Positions 1-8,866 of a stretch of 43,619 bases of DNA are shown here, in pieces. Each line of letters opens with the position of its first letter. Within the stretch, counting starts at the first letter, position 1. A program made the translations under genes and the position numbers. The notes beneath the pieces are model-generated. The model made no database searches, was not told the DNA's origin, and saw nothing but the letters and a program-made list of their open reading frames with translations. The stretch is from an uncultured Desulfobulbaceae bacterium (GTDB lineage: Bacteria; Desulfobacterota; Desulfobulbia; Desulfobulbales; BM004), in the NCBI GenBank assembly GCA_947259115.1, contig CAMYKS010000033.1:1-43619 (forward strand). The letters run 5' to 3'.

Positions 1-666
1 CCTGCGGTCTCACTGATTGTATGGTTAGCGGCAAAATCATGGGGCGTATGACAGGAGGAGCACTGGAGCGCATTGGCAACTCCGTCATTGATAAAACCCA
101 AGGTCGTGGCATCAGCACTGTTGTGGCAGGTGGCACACGATCCGGCGCCGTTTCGCATCGTATCATGCACCGTCTCGATGCCAGCCTCGGTGCCGTTTAA
201 ATCCTCGTGACAGGAGGCGCAGCCTGCGGTCTCGCTTATGGTATGGTTAGCGGCAAAATCATGGGGCGTATGACAGGAGGAGCACTGGAGCGCATTGGCA
301 ACGCCGTCATTGATAAAACCCTGGGTCGTGGCATCAGCGCTGTTGTGACAGGTGGCACACGATCCGGCGCCGTTTCGCATCGTATCATGCACCGTCTCGA
401 TGCCAGCCTCGGTGCCGTCAAGGTCATCATGGCAGGAGGCACAGCCCGCTGTCTCACTTATCATGTGATTATCGGTAAAATCATGGGCAGCATGACAGGA
501 TTCACAATTCGCACCGGTATCGGCAGAACCGGCGAGAATGCCGGCATCAATGGTGGCCACCACATCAGTTCTAGCGCTAAGATGACAGGTAAAACAGGGG
601 AGTTCTCCTGTCATCGGGGCGTGGGTTGCCTCAATGCCGCTGAACATGCCGTTTAAGTCTTCATGA
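1..666. repeat. 222-bp tandem repeat inside the multiheme cytochrome gene
   Basis: Positions 1-222 and 223-444 are near-identical copies with about 16 mismatches by eye (about 93% identity). Positions 445-666 are a more diverged third copy. Each unit encodes 74 residues with CASCH, CATCH and CSSCH (or diverged equivalents), so the array adds hemes in threes. The array continues past the left edge, so the copy number is unknown. Confidence 0.9.
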
Positions 667-953
667 CAGGAAGCACAACCGGCAACCTCGTCCACCTGGT
701 GTTCATTGAAATGAGCAAAATCGGTGCCATGGCAGGTTAGACAGGTGGGATTGGCGGTGCCTGCATTATGGCATAAAAAACAATCTGCTATGCCGAGAAC
801 ATGGTGTGCCAACCGCATGTCTGCGGCAACTGTTGCATGACATGTCATACAGTCCGGGTCTGTTAGGGCTGCTTCGGTGTCAACCGGTGTTATCAGTACA
901 CCCAAAATCAATACTGTAAAAAAGAAAAAACTGACTATCCCGATACTTTTCAT
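1..953 (-). CDS. Multiheme c-type cytochrome, 3' end cut by window edge
   Basis: The frame is open from an ATG at 953 to the left edge, about 317 codons. The first 30 residues form a signal peptide (MKSIGIV, then a Phe/Leu/Val-rich core), so the protein is exported and should receive covalent heme in the periplasm. I count 12 CXXCH motifs: CMTCH, CFLCH, CLTCH, CASCH, CFTCH, CESCH, then CASCH-CATCH-CSSCH twice in a row. Many extra His residues could be distal heme ligands. The C-terminal visible half is built from 74-residue units with three hemes each, and the protein continues beyond the window. Role: periplasmic or outer-surface electron transfer; partner unknown. No match to a named cytochrome (NrfA, Hmc, OmcS) is claimed. 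The small exported protein upstream may be co-transcribed, since the gap is 78 bp. Confidence 0.93.
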   Translation of the reverse strand, partial: MKSIGIVSFFFFTVLILGVLITPVDTEAALTDPDCMTCHATVAADMRLAHHVLGIADCFLCHNAGTANPTCLTCHGTDFAHFNEHQVDEVAGCASCHEDLNGMFSGIEATHAPMTGELPCFTCHLSARTDVVATIDAGILAGSADTGANCESCHAAHDFTDNHMISETAGCASCHDDLDGTEAGIETVHDTMRNGAGSCATCHNSADATTQGFINDGVANALQCSSCHTPHDFAANHTISETAGCASCHEDLNGTEAGIETVHDTMRNGAGSCATCHNSADATTLGFINDGVANALQCSSCHTPHDFAANHTISETA

Positions 954-1031
954 TTGCTTTTCCATAACGACCTTAAGGCTCCCCTTCCTTATTTTGTTAT
1001 ATCAATCTCTGTATCATTTATATTGAGTTAA

Positions 1032-1463
1032 TCATCTTGCGCTTCTTTCTCTTGAGCGTCTTTCTCTTGTGCGTGTATCCTGATTAACCCCCGGAGAAAA
1101 GACAATCCGGTCGAAGTCACGTCCCACGCCTTTTAAGTAATAATTTTTCATTATAACACCGGACTGCAGGGTTATTGAATTGCCGACCTGCAACTGGTCG
1201 ATTGTTGCACTGTCTTCAGGTTTTTTTATGGCTGCCCATGTGTCATAACCACCCTGGTCAACACGCAGGATAAAGGTATCATCATTATCAAGGATTTCAT
1301 TAATTTGGCCGGAGACGATACCCATCTGACTTGTCACACCGTTTGTCTCGGCGGGTCTTCTCCTGCGGCTGCCATCCCATTCTTCTGCACCGGCAGTCGG
1401 GATAATGACCAATGATAAACCTAAGACCATGAAAACAATGAAGCCAACAATTCTGTTTTGCAT
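1032..1463 (-). CDS. Small exported protein of unknown function
   Basis: 143 residues from an ATG at 1463. Residues 1-26 form a signal peptide (MQNRIVGFIVFMVLG, ending near TAGAEE). The mature part has alternating hydrophobic strands between about residues 48 and 125 (GIVSGQINEIL, FILRVDQGG, ITLQSGVIMKNYYLKG). This looks like a small beta-barrel of the OB-fold type, but I do not recognise a named family. The last 15 residues are strongly basic and acidic (repeated RERRSRER). No Cys or heme motif is present. It lies 78 bp upstream of the multiheme cytochrome gene on the same strand, so it may be an accessory of that protein. Confidence 0.75.
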   Translation of the reverse strand: MQNRIVGFIVFMVLGLSLVIIPTAGAEEWDGSRRRRPAETNGVTSQMGIVSGQINEILDNDDTFILRVDQGGYDTWAAIKKPEDSATIDQLQVGNSITLQSGVIMKNYYLKGVGRDFDRIVFSPGVNQDTRTRERRSRERSAR

Positions 1464-1806
1464 TTATCCATCCTCATTCAAAAAATAATTATACAGTTCC
1501 AAACACGTGCATAAATGCTGCTCTATGCAAGATTCACACAAAATTATACGACACAAATTGCTTAGCCGTATGTATGTTCGGGCCGGATTTGTTTCTGCTT
1601 AGCAAGACACCACGCAATACTTAACCAAAGTTTTGCACGGTCGGGGGAATCAAGTAATATGTTTTACTTATTTTTTACTGATCTTTCTGCTAAGTTGCCT
1701 TGGTATAAGATAGCTCGCCAATAAGCCATACCAGGAATGAATCGCCATTCACCATTTCTATTTGATATAATTCTATCAAACATTTTGTTCCATGTAAAGT
1801 TTTTTT

Positions 1807-1843
1807 AAAAAAAAACAATCAGGCTGCGGAGGAGCTTCCTGAT
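1807..1843 (-). terminator. Second terminator-like hairpin after nuoN
   Basis: On the minus strand, ATCAGG and CCTGAT (1838-1843 and 1818-1823) enclose a loop. The stem is followed by TG and nine T (1815-1807). It is about 130 nt beyond the first terminator and may act as a back-up stop for the nuo transcript. Confidence 0.5.
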
Positions 1844-1976
1844 ATTCTGCCGGGCCGGATATAATCCTTGAGAGAGAATAAATTGATGGAAATTTATTAC
1901 ATACACTCCGCAACTTACCTTATTACAAGCAACACACAAGCAAGGGAAATAGGGAGCAGGAAGCAAACAAAAAGGT

Positions 1977-2016
1977 CAAAAAAGGAAAGGACCGTCCAGC
2001 AACACAACAGTCCTTT
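1977..2016 (-). terminator. Intrinsic terminator of the nuo operon
   Basis: On the minus strand, AAAGGAC (2016-2010) pairs with GTCCTTT (1992-1986). A short CC and a run of six T (1983-1978) follow. It starts 36 nt after the nuoN stop codon and is the first stop signal after the operon. The loop is rather long (17 nt). Confidence 0.6.
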
Positions 2017-2051
2017 TCGTGGTGGCTATATGTTTCTGCTTAAAAAGATAT

Positions 2052-3476
2052 TTACATGATGCCCCTTACCGCTAAAGTTGCGAAGTCAACAACTGCAGCA
2101 GGCATGACACCCATAATTATGATGATAAGTACCAGGGCTATGCTGACAGCCTGGGCCAAAGGTGCTACTGCAACTGCCGGCCTTTCTTCAGGATCGGTGC
2201 AAAAGCTGATTCGAACAACTGAAAGATAATAATAAATTGCAATTGCCGTGTTAATGGCAGCCAGGATGACGAGGGGCAGATGGCCGGCTTTCAGGGCGCC
2301 GGCCAGGAGCATGAACTTGCCCATGAAACCGACAAAGGGTGGGATGCCTGCCAGGGCAAACATGCCCACTGCCAGGGTGAAGGCCATAAGTGGAGCCCTT
2401 TTGTAGAGACCGGTCAGATCACTTATTGCAAGATTTTCACCCTTTACCGAAACATTACAGATAACCAGGAAACAGGCGAGATTCATCAGCATATAGCCGG
2501 TGATATAATAGATGGCTGTGGCAAATCCGGTGTCCTTTAATGTGATGATACCAAGAATCACGAACCCTGCATGGGCGATTCCGGAAAAAGCCAGCATACG
2601 CTTGATGTCTTTCTGCACCAGGGCGATGAGATTGCCGTAAAACATGGAACAGACTGCAAGAATCATCAGCAGGTCCACCAGGGCTTCGGCCGATGGTGCA
2701 GCAAGTGTAGCGACCCTGATCAGTAATGCGACAGCACCAAGCTTGGGTATTGAGGCAATAAAGGCTGTCGTTTCATTGGAAGCCCCCTGATAAACATCCG
2801 GCAGCCAGAAATGGAAAGGAAAAAGTCCCAGCTTGAAAAAGAAACCGCCCATAACCATGGCGATTCCCACAATCGCAGCAGGTGAAGTTATTAACTGATT
2901 CACGGCTGGAACCAACTCATTTAAATAGGTCGTACCGGTCAGGCCAAAGAGATAGCTCATGCCGAAAAGCATGACGCCTGTTGCCACCACCCCGAAAAGA
3001 ATGTACTTGATACCGGCTTCCATCTGCTGCCGCAGGCCGCCATGGTCATCACGCATTGGCACGAGCAGATACAGGGCATAGGAGGAAAGCTCCAGGGATA
3101 CAAAGATGGTAAGCAGTTCAACGCTGCTCACCAGCATGACCAGACCAAGAGCGCTTAAGAGCAGAAAAAGATAATATTCCGTCCTGATTTTCTCATCAAT
3201 ACCTTTGAGTTCGTGACTGAAGAGTAGCAGTACGGCAACACCACCGGTTATCAGCAACTTGAACAGCTGGGAAAAAAGGTCGATACGATAAGCTTTAAAG
3301 AACAGATCTCCTTCAAGTTTCAAGCTTGCAGCACAGATCAAAAATGTTATCACTGACAAGGCGGCAGTAATATTTCTCACCGTGCTGCTGCTCATCTTGC
3401 CAAGTGTGAGCAGAAATATTACCAGGCAGCTTAACAGGAGAAAAAGCTCTGGAAAAAACAATGCCATTTTCATCAT
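2052..3476 (-). CDS. nuoN: Complex I proton-pumping subunit NuoN
   Basis: 474 residues, an integral membrane protein with about 14 hydrophobic segments. It is one of the antiporter-like subunits of the proton-translocating arm of complex I (NADH:quinone oxidoreductase family). The key charged residues of the family are visible: Glu129 in SLELSSYALYLL, Lys215 in GFFFKLGLFPFHFWLPD, and Lys245 thirty residues later. The length is usual for NuoN. It starts at one of two adjacent ATGs (3476 or 3473) behind an AAAGGG element. It is the last gene of the nuo operon, 22 bp after nuoM, and is followed by a terminator. Confidence 0.95.
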   Translation of the reverse strand: MMKMALFFPELFLLLSCLVIFLLTLGKMSSSTVRNITAALSVITFLICAASLKLEGDLFFKAYRIDLFSQLFKLLITGGVAVLLLFSHELKGIDEKIRTEYYLFLLLSALGLVMLVSSVELLTIFVSLELSSYALYLLVPMRDDHGGLRQQMEAGIKYILFGVVATGVMLFGMSYLFGLTGTTYLNELVPAVNQLITSPAAIVGIAMVMGGFFFKLGLFPFHFWLPDVYQGASNETTAFIASIPKLGAVALLIRVATLAAPSAEALVDLLMILAVCSMFYGNLIALVQKDIKRMLAFSGIAHAGFVILGIITLKDTGFATAIYYITGYMLMNLACFLVICNVSVKGENLAISDLTGLYKRAPLMAFTLAVGMFALAGIPPFVGFMGKFMLLAGALKAGHLPLVILAAINTAIAIYYYLSVVRISFCTDPEERPAVAVAPLAQAVSIALVLIIIIMGVMPAAVVDFATLAVRGIM

Positions 3477-3498
3477 ATACCCTTTTTCATTCTGTAAA

Positions 3499-5037
3499 TT
3501 ACTGTGGTATCACAAGTTTAGCGATTTCTATCAAACTCTGCTGATCTGCTCCGGCAATACCAACCTGTTGGATCAGATTAGCTACGCTGGTATGCATTAC
3601 ATCCAAAAAAGGGGCTGGATTCAAACCGATCCACAGGACAAAAATCAACAGAGGCGCCAGGGTTATAATTTCACGTACATTCAAATCTTGCAGATAGGAC
3701 TGATCAGGATTTTTTTCTCCCCCCCACACCACCTTCTGCAGCATGCGCAGCATGTATGCTGCTGCCAGTACAGCGCCGGGAATGGCACAGGCAGCTATAA
3801 TCTTTGACTTGGAAAAAGCTCCGGCCAGCACAAGAAATTCACCGATAAAACTGTTGGTGCCCGGAAAGGCCAGGGAAGACAGAGAGAAAAAGCCCAGAAA
3901 CGTTACATAGATCGGCATAAATTTCCCTACTCCTGCTGCCAGGGCCAACTCACGGCTGTGCGTACGCTCATAGATCATACCGACTATTATAAAGAGTGCT
4001 CCGGTGGTGACACCGTGGTTGATCATCTGCAGGATGGCACCTTCAATACCATGTACATTAAAAACAAAAATGCCAAGGGTGACAAAACCCATATGGCCCA
4101 CACTGGAGTAGGCAATGAGTTTCTTCATATCCGACTGAGCCAGGGCGGTGAAACCGCCGTAGATTATACCGGCAATGGAAAGCCAGAGAATATACGGCAT
4201 AAAGAAAATGCTGGCCTCGGGTGTGATGGGGAGACAGAAACGCAGGAAACCGTAGGTTCCCATCTTCAACAATACACTGGCCAGGACGACGGAGCCTGCC
4301 GTCGGAGCCTCAACATGGGCAGCCGGCAACCATGTATGGAAGGGAAACATGGGAACCTTGATGGCAAAGGCCAGAAAGAAGGCCAGGAACACATAAATCT
4401 GGAATACCGAAGAATAATCCTGCCCCATCATTAATGGTATGCTGAAGGTTCCGTTTTCCAGATATAAAGCAATGATGGCAACTAGAAGGAGAACCGATCC
4501 TGCCAGGGTATAGAGGAAAAACTTGATTGAGGCATATATTTTCCGGGGTCCGCCCCATATGGCGATAAGCAGGTACATGGGGATAAGCATGGCCTCCCAG
4601 AGAATATAGAACAGCACAAAATCAAGGGCCATGAACACCCCGAGCATGGATGTTTCCATGATGAGCAGGCAGGCAAAGAAGGGCCGCACACGGGTGGTGA
4701 TATAGCGCCAGGAACAGAGAACACAGAGGGGCATAATCAGCGTGGTCAGCAGAATGAGCAGCAGGCTGATGCCGTCAATGCCCAGGGTGTAGTTGATATC
4801 CCACATGGGTATCCAGGTATGGGATTCACCAAACTGGTACAGCGCTGTTGTCCTGTCAAACTTGAAATAGAGCGGTAGAGAAACAAGTGCTATGACAAGG
4901 GTTATAAACAGGGACCAGTACTTGGCCGCCTCGTCGTTCTTCAGAATGAGAAGAGGAATAGCCCCGGCTAGCGGCAGAAAAACCAGCAGGCTTAAAATGG
5001 GGTACCCCAGAGTATTCATGATCAGAAAATCGTGCAT
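3499..5037 (-). CDS. nuoM: Complex I proton-pumping subunit NuoM
   Basis: 512 residues with about 14 membrane segments. NuoM is the middle antiporter-like pump of the membrane arm. The family residues are present: Glu148 in ILWEAMLIPMYLLI, Lys227 in FAIKVPMFPFHTWLPAAH, and Lys258 31 residues on. The APTAGSV motif after the HTWLP segment is typical of NuoM. It follows the distal NuoL-like gene after 70 bp and precedes nuoN. No deviation from the family is seen. Confidence 0.96.
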   Translation of the reverse strand: MHDFLIMNTLGYPILSLLVFLPLAGAIPLLILKNDEAAKYWSLFITLVIALVSLPLYFKFDRTTALYQFGESHTWIPMWDINYTLGIDGISLLLILLTTLIMPLCVLCSWRYITTRVRPFFACLLIMETSMLGVFMALDFVLFYILWEAMLIPMYLLIAIWGGPRKIYASIKFFLYTLAGSVLLLVAIIALYLENGTFSIPLMMGQDYSSVFQIYVFLAFFLAFAIKVPMFPFHTWLPAAHVEAPTAGSVVLASVLLKMGTYGFLRFCLPITPEASIFFMPYILWLSIAGIIYGGFTALAQSDMKKLIAYSSVGHMGFVTLGIFVFNVHGIEGAILQMINHGVTTGALFIIVGMIYERTHSRELALAAGVGKFMPIYVTFLGFFSLSSLAFPGTNSFIGEFLVLAGAFSKSKIIAACAIPGAVLAAAYMLRMLQKVVWGGEKNPDQSYLQDLNVREIITLAPLLIFVLWIGLNPAPFLDVMHTSVANLIQQVGIAGADQQSLIEIAKLVIPQ

Positions 5038-5107
5038 TTCCTGTTTCCCTTGATGTTTAGCTTTTATCCTGAAGTTACTATTATAAACAATTCAAATTAT
5101 TTATATT

Positions 5108-6895
5108 TCAGCCATAGACATAGGTGACGATCAACACGGCAACAATGGCCACCGCATAATATATATTGTGCTGCAGCCTGCCGTCCTGCACAGTCCGCAG
5201 CTTTGTGCCAAGTGAGCGCACAAAACGCGCTAATCCATCTACCACACCGTCGATGCCGTGCCAGTCAAACCAGGACCAGAACTTGGAAGTGGTCATCAGT
5301 GGGTGCAGGCCGACAGTCCGGTAAACCTCACTAAACCAGGTGTCAAAGGTCTGGATAGGCTTTCGGGCCAGCCAGAAAAATCCCCTGCCGCCTATACGGT
5401 AGAACCAATCCATATCGATACTGATGGTTGGCTCCGGAGCAAGCTTCTTGATGAGCAGGAAGAAACCCAGAGCCGTAAAGAGCAGGATCTGGAGGGATTC
5501 TGAGACATGATAGGAGGAGTAAACATGCAGGGCATAGTCTGCCGCTTCATTCTGGTAAGGCAGCATTTTGTACAGGTACGGGGTGTAGCTGCCAATGAAG
5601 ATGCAGAGAAATGAGGCAACGGCCATGGCAACCATCATGTTCCATGGCGGATCTGCAGCCTTTTCCCAGGTCTCCTTGGAGCAGTTGTTTTTGCCGAACC
5701 AGATAAAGTAAGGGACCTTTAAGCCGGTGTGCAGAAAGGTACCGGCTGAAGCCAGGGTCAAAAGAAAGGATGCCCAGTACAGGTGCTGCTCAGCACCGGC
5801 AAAGACAATCATAGACTTACTGACAAATCCTGAAAATAACGGGAAGGCCGAGATCGACAACCCCCCAATCAGGGTAAAGACAAAGGCCCATGGCATCTTT
5901 TTGTACAGGCCTCCCAATTCACTGAACTTGCTCTTGCCGGTCATATAAAGCACCGAACCGCAACCCATGAACAGCAGGCCTTTATAGAGGATATGGGCAA
6001 AGGCATGGGCACAGGCGCCATTGATCGCCATCTGGGTGCCGATACCCACCCCGGCAACCATGTACCCCACCTGGCTGATAATATGATAGGCTAATAGACG
6101 ACGGGAATCATTTTCAAGCACCGCGTAAACAACACCATAGAGTGCCATGATAACGCCGAGTACGATAAGGATATCCAGTCCTGCCAGGCCGCGGGCCAGG
6201 GCATAGACTGCTGTTTTCGTAGTAAAGGCACACATGAAGACCGCACCGGAGACTGTGGCTTCACCGTAGGCGTCAGGCAACCAGGCATGAAATGGAGGCA
6301 CGGCAGCATTTAAGATAAAACCCACCATGATAAGGTAGGTGTAAAGCGCCGGGTGGTCCACATCGAGCAGGTTGAAGTCCAGGGCCCCGGTTGCCTTGTA
6401 GCGCAGGACAAAGCCGGCCAGCAGGATCAGACCGCCGGCAGTATGGACCAGGAGATACCGGAAACCAGTGGGCAGAGACTCTTTCCTTTTACGAAACCAG
6501 ACCAGAAAAACTGATGTAAAGGCCATCAGCTCCCAGAAAATAAAAAGTGTTATATAGTCAGCACAATAAATGACACCCAGGGAACCGCCGACATACATCC
6601 AGGCAGCCATGTGCTCCTTGGGATCTTTCACATGCAGACCATACATGGAACCGATGATACACATCAGCGTCATGATATAGCCAAACACCTGGCTCAGTGC
6701 ATCGACACGGCCGAAGGTCAGCTCCCAATCCATGAAATTCACAACACCGTAGGTGCCGTGCTGCATGTTCAGGACACTCATAAAGGCAAGAATCGGTACA
6801 AGCATGATATAGGGTTTACGCAGCGGGCCCATGGCAAAGGGCAGCAGCAGGGCGCCGAAGATCAATACAAATCCTGGATGTATGAACTCAGTCAT
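5108..6895 (-). CDS. Fourth antiporter-like subunit, NuoL-like with C-terminal extension
   Basis: 595 residues, polytopic, of the NuoL/MrpD proton-conducting family. I chose the ATG at 6895 (MTEFIHPG) because GGAGGA lies about 9 nt before it. A longer frame to 6922 has no ribosome-binding site. Glu122 (FWELMAF) and Lys227 are present. The lysine expected in the middle of the NuoL/M/N pattern is Asn196, in ILNAAVPPFHAWLPDAY, at the same 31-residue spacing to Lys227 seen in NuoM. The last ~110 residues (IDMDWFYR to LRTVQDGRLQHN and a final membrane helix) resemble the lateral-helix and last-helix region of NuoL. It overlaps the preceding 90-residue gene by 8 bp, so the two are translationally linked. 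It could also be called an MrpD-type subunit. Confidence 0.85.
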   Translation of the reverse strand: MTEFIHPGFVLIFGALLLPFAMGPLRKPYIMLVPILAFMSVLNMQHGTYGVVNFMDWELTFGRVDALSQVFGYIMTLMCIIGSMYGLHVKDPKEHMAAWMYVGGSLGVIYCADYITLFIFWELMAFTSVFLVWFRKRKESLPTGFRYLLVHTAGGLILLAGFVLRYKATGALDFNLLDVDHPALYTYLIMVGFILNAAVPPFHAWLPDAYGEATVSGAVFMCAFTTKTAVYALARGLAGLDILIVLGVIMALYGVVYAVLENDSRRLLAYHIISQVGYMVAGVGIGTQMAINGACAHAFAHILYKGLLFMGCGSVLYMTGKSKFSELGGLYKKMPWAFVFTLIGGLSISAFPLFSGFVSKSMIVFAGAEQHLYWASFLLTLASAGTFLHTGLKVPYFIWFGKNNCSKETWEKAADPPWNMMVAMAVASFLCIFIGSYTPYLYKMLPYQNEAADYALHVYSSYHVSESLQILLFTALGFFLLIKKLAPEPTISIDMDWFYRIGGRGFFWLARKPIQTFDTWFSEVYRTVGLHPLMTTSKFWSWFDWHGIDGVVDGLARFVRSLGTKLRTVQDGRLQHNIYYAVAIVAVLIVTYVYG

Positions 6896-7160
6896 CGTAA
6901 AAATCCTCCGGTGACATGACACGGAAATCGGAACCGAACCATTTCACATGACCGTACCACTTGGAAAGAATGATAATCAGCACACAGGCGATAAAACCGA
7001 AAATGGCCCAGAAACCCGGCACTTTTTCTATTGCCAGATGGGCAGAATGCTTATCAACAAAAAAGATGTCATAGAGCACCAACAGGGCCAACACCCCGTA
7101 ACAAATGCGGATGACCGTCTTCAGACGATCCCGCAGGTAATCAATTAGTTTTACAATCAT
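6888..7160 (-). CDS. Small two-helix membrane protein of the nuo operon
   Basis: 90 residues from an ATG at 7160 with a GGTGAAAAG element in front. There are two hydrophobic helices at about residues 17-33 and 50-67. The start is basic and amphipathic (YLRDRLKTVIR), and the C-terminus is acidic (PEDFYDD). I do not recognise it as a standard Nuo subunit. Its stop codon overlaps the start of the fourth antiporter-like gene by 8 bp, which suggests joint assembly. It is probably an accessory subunit that joins the extra pump to the rest of the membrane arm; this is inference from position. Confidence 0.8.
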   Translation of the reverse strand: MIVKLIDYLRDRLKTVIRICYGVLALLVLYDIFFVDKHSAHLAIEKVPGFWAIFGFIACVLIIILSKWYGHVKWFGSDFRVMSPEDFYDD

Positions 7161-7208
7161 CTTTTCACCGAATTGTGAGTCGTTTATCTAGCTCTATTTA
7201 AACAAACC

Positions 7209-8843
7209 CTAATGCCCTGGCGGAGCTCCATTGGTTTCAGCCGGTACCCCATGAGATTCAGCGGGTGCTTCATGGCTATCTGCCGGTGCTCCATGGCCCT
7301 TAACAGACGGAATAAATGGCGGTGCGCCTGCCGGATTGTATTGCGGCATGGCCACTGCGACATTATCCGGAGTCACCCTATCAACAAATTTCATCATGAA
7401 TCCCGGAAAAATTCCAATAAGTACTGAAATAATAGCTGCAATCATGATCGGTATCACCATGGAGAGCGGTGCTTCCTTTACACCCTCGTATTTTTCCCCT
7501 GCCGGCCTTTTGCCAAAGAATGCCTTGTAAGTGACAGGGGCAAAATAGGCGGCATTCAACAGGGTGCTGGCCAAAAGTACCAGAAGGATACCTACATAAT
7601 AGGCCTCCATCTCCATGGTTCCCACCAGAAGCTTCCACTTGGTGACAAAACCAGCCACCGGCGGGGCGCCTATCATGGAGAGCGAAGCTATACCAAAGGC
7701 TGCAAAGGTGAAGGGCATGGTGCGGCCCAGGCCACCCATCTCAGATATGTTTTTCTTGTGAGAGGCCACGTAGATAGCGCCGGCACAGAAAAAGAGCGTG
7801 ATCTTGGAGAAGGCATGGTTGGTGATATGGATAAGTCCGCCCTCGATGGCTGTGGGGGTCAGAAGCGCGACCCCGAGAATGATGTAAGAAAGCTGACTTA
7901 CCGTTGAGTAGGCCAGCCTGGATTTCAGGTTGTCCTTTGACAGGGCTATTATGGAGGCCATGAGAATGGTGAACGAAACAAAGTAGGCAGTGGGAATGCC
8001 CAGGTTCAAAGCACTCATGGTATCGACTCCAAATACGTAAAGCATTACCCGGGTTGTGGAGAAGACACCTACTTTGACGACGGCAACCGCATGGAGCAGG
8101 GCGGAAACAGGTGTCGGGGCAACCATGGCACCCGGCAGCCAGTGATGGAACGGCATGATGCCATTTTTGGCAAATCCGAAGATACAGCAGATATAGAGAA
8201 TGGTCACCAGGGTAGAGTTAACACCCGGCGGGAAAATACCGGTGCTGATATTGGTGGCAAAATCGAGTGAGCCTGTCAGCACATAGATCAGGATCATGGC
8301 CGGCAGGACAAAGCCCTTGGCTGTTGTTGTCAGGTAAACAATATACTTTCTGGCGCCCATGTATCCTTCTTCATCCTGATGATGGGCAACCAGGGGATAG
8401 GTACAGACGGAAACAATCTCGTAAAAGAGGTACAGGGTGAAGAGGTTGTCGGCAAAGGCGACACCGATGGCGCCGAACAGGGCCAGGGCAAAGCAGGTGT
8501 TGAAGCGGGTCTGGGCATGTTCATGCAGACCGCGCATATATCCCATGGAGTAAAATACGGCAATGATCCAGAGGAATGAAGCTGCCAGGGCAAAAATCAT
8601 GGAAAAGGCATCCACCCTGAAGGTCACGCTCAAGCCAGGAAGGATATCAAAAACCATGCACTTCAGCATTTTGCCTGCCAGGACATCGGGTACCATGGAG
8701 GCAATGATTAAAAACATGATCACTGCCGCAACGGTTGACAGGCCTTCCCGGAAGTTGGGTTTACGGCCTGCCATGCTCACCAGGATCGAGCCTATGAGAG
8801 CGGCGAGAACGGCATATAGTGGTTTACACGAAGCAATTTCCAT
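7209..8843 (-). CDS. nuoL: Complex I antiporter-like subunit, NuoL type
   Basis: 544 residues, about 14 membrane segments. The core motif FAKNGIMPFHHWLPGAM followed by APTPVSALLHA is typical of NuoL. Glu142 (LFYEIVSV), Lys226 and Lys257 are all present, so it should be a competent proton channel. Unlike usual NuoL it lacks a long lateral helix at the end. Instead it ends in four 7-residue Pro/Ala/His units (GAPADSH, EAPAESH, GVPAETN, GAPPGH) at about residues 518-544, of unknown use. It sits 23 bp after nuoK and 48 bp before the small membrane protein gene. Which of the two NuoL-like genes is the true orthologue is open; I use the symbol here because of the PTPVSALLHA signature. Confidence 0.85.
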   Translation of the reverse strand: MEIASCKPLYAVLAALIGSILVSMAGRKPNFREGLSTVAAVIMFLIIASMVPDVLAGKMLKCMVFDILPGLSVTFRVDAFSMIFALAASFLWIIAVFYSMGYMRGLHEHAQTRFNTCFALALFGAIGVAFADNLFTLYLFYEIVSVCTYPLVAHHQDEEGYMGARKYIVYLTTTAKGFVLPAMILIYVLTGSLDFATNISTGIFPPGVNSTLVTILYICCIFGFAKNGIMPFHHWLPGAMVAPTPVSALLHAVAVVKVGVFSTTRVMLYVFGVDTMSALNLGIPTAYFVSFTILMASIIALSKDNLKSRLAYSTVSQLSYIILGVALLTPTAIEGGLIHITNHAFSKITLFFCAGAIYVASHKKNISEMGGLGRTMPFTFAAFGIASLSMIGAPPVAGFVTKWKLLVGTMEMEAYYVGILLVLLASTLLNAAYFAPVTYKAFFGKRPAGEKYEGVKEAPLSMVIPIMIAAIISVLIGIFPGFMMKFVDRVTPDNVAVAMPQYNPAGAPPFIPSVKGHGAPADSHEAPAESHGVPAETNGAPPGH

Positions 8844-8866
8844 GACCAGTTTCCCTTCTCCTCAAT

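Larger units (their letters stand above)
1464..2051. other. Intergenic stretch between nuoN and the small exported protein
   Basis: No convincing gene is seen. It is AT-rich and holds two hairpins with T-runs on the minus strand (listed separately). Between 1464 and 1806 I see no gene, repeat or clear promoter. A promoter for the exported-protein/cytochrome pair should lie here but none stands out. A 63-codon plus-strand frame at 1868-2059 overlaps both the terminator and the end of nuoN and is not credible. Confidence 0.6.

Noticed and set aside
207..656. 149-codon plus-strand frame
   Set aside because: It lies antisense to the multiheme cytochrome, and its repeats simply mirror the heme-binding units. 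The opposite strand has a signal peptide and 12 CXXCH motifs.
1868..2059. 63-codon plus-strand frame
   Set aside because: It covers the nuo terminator and the end of nuoN, has no ribosome-binding site and no family features.
6896..6922. Nine-codon upstream extension of the fourth antiporter-like gene
   Set aside because: No ribosome-binding site at the earlier start; GGAGGA fits the ATG at 6895.
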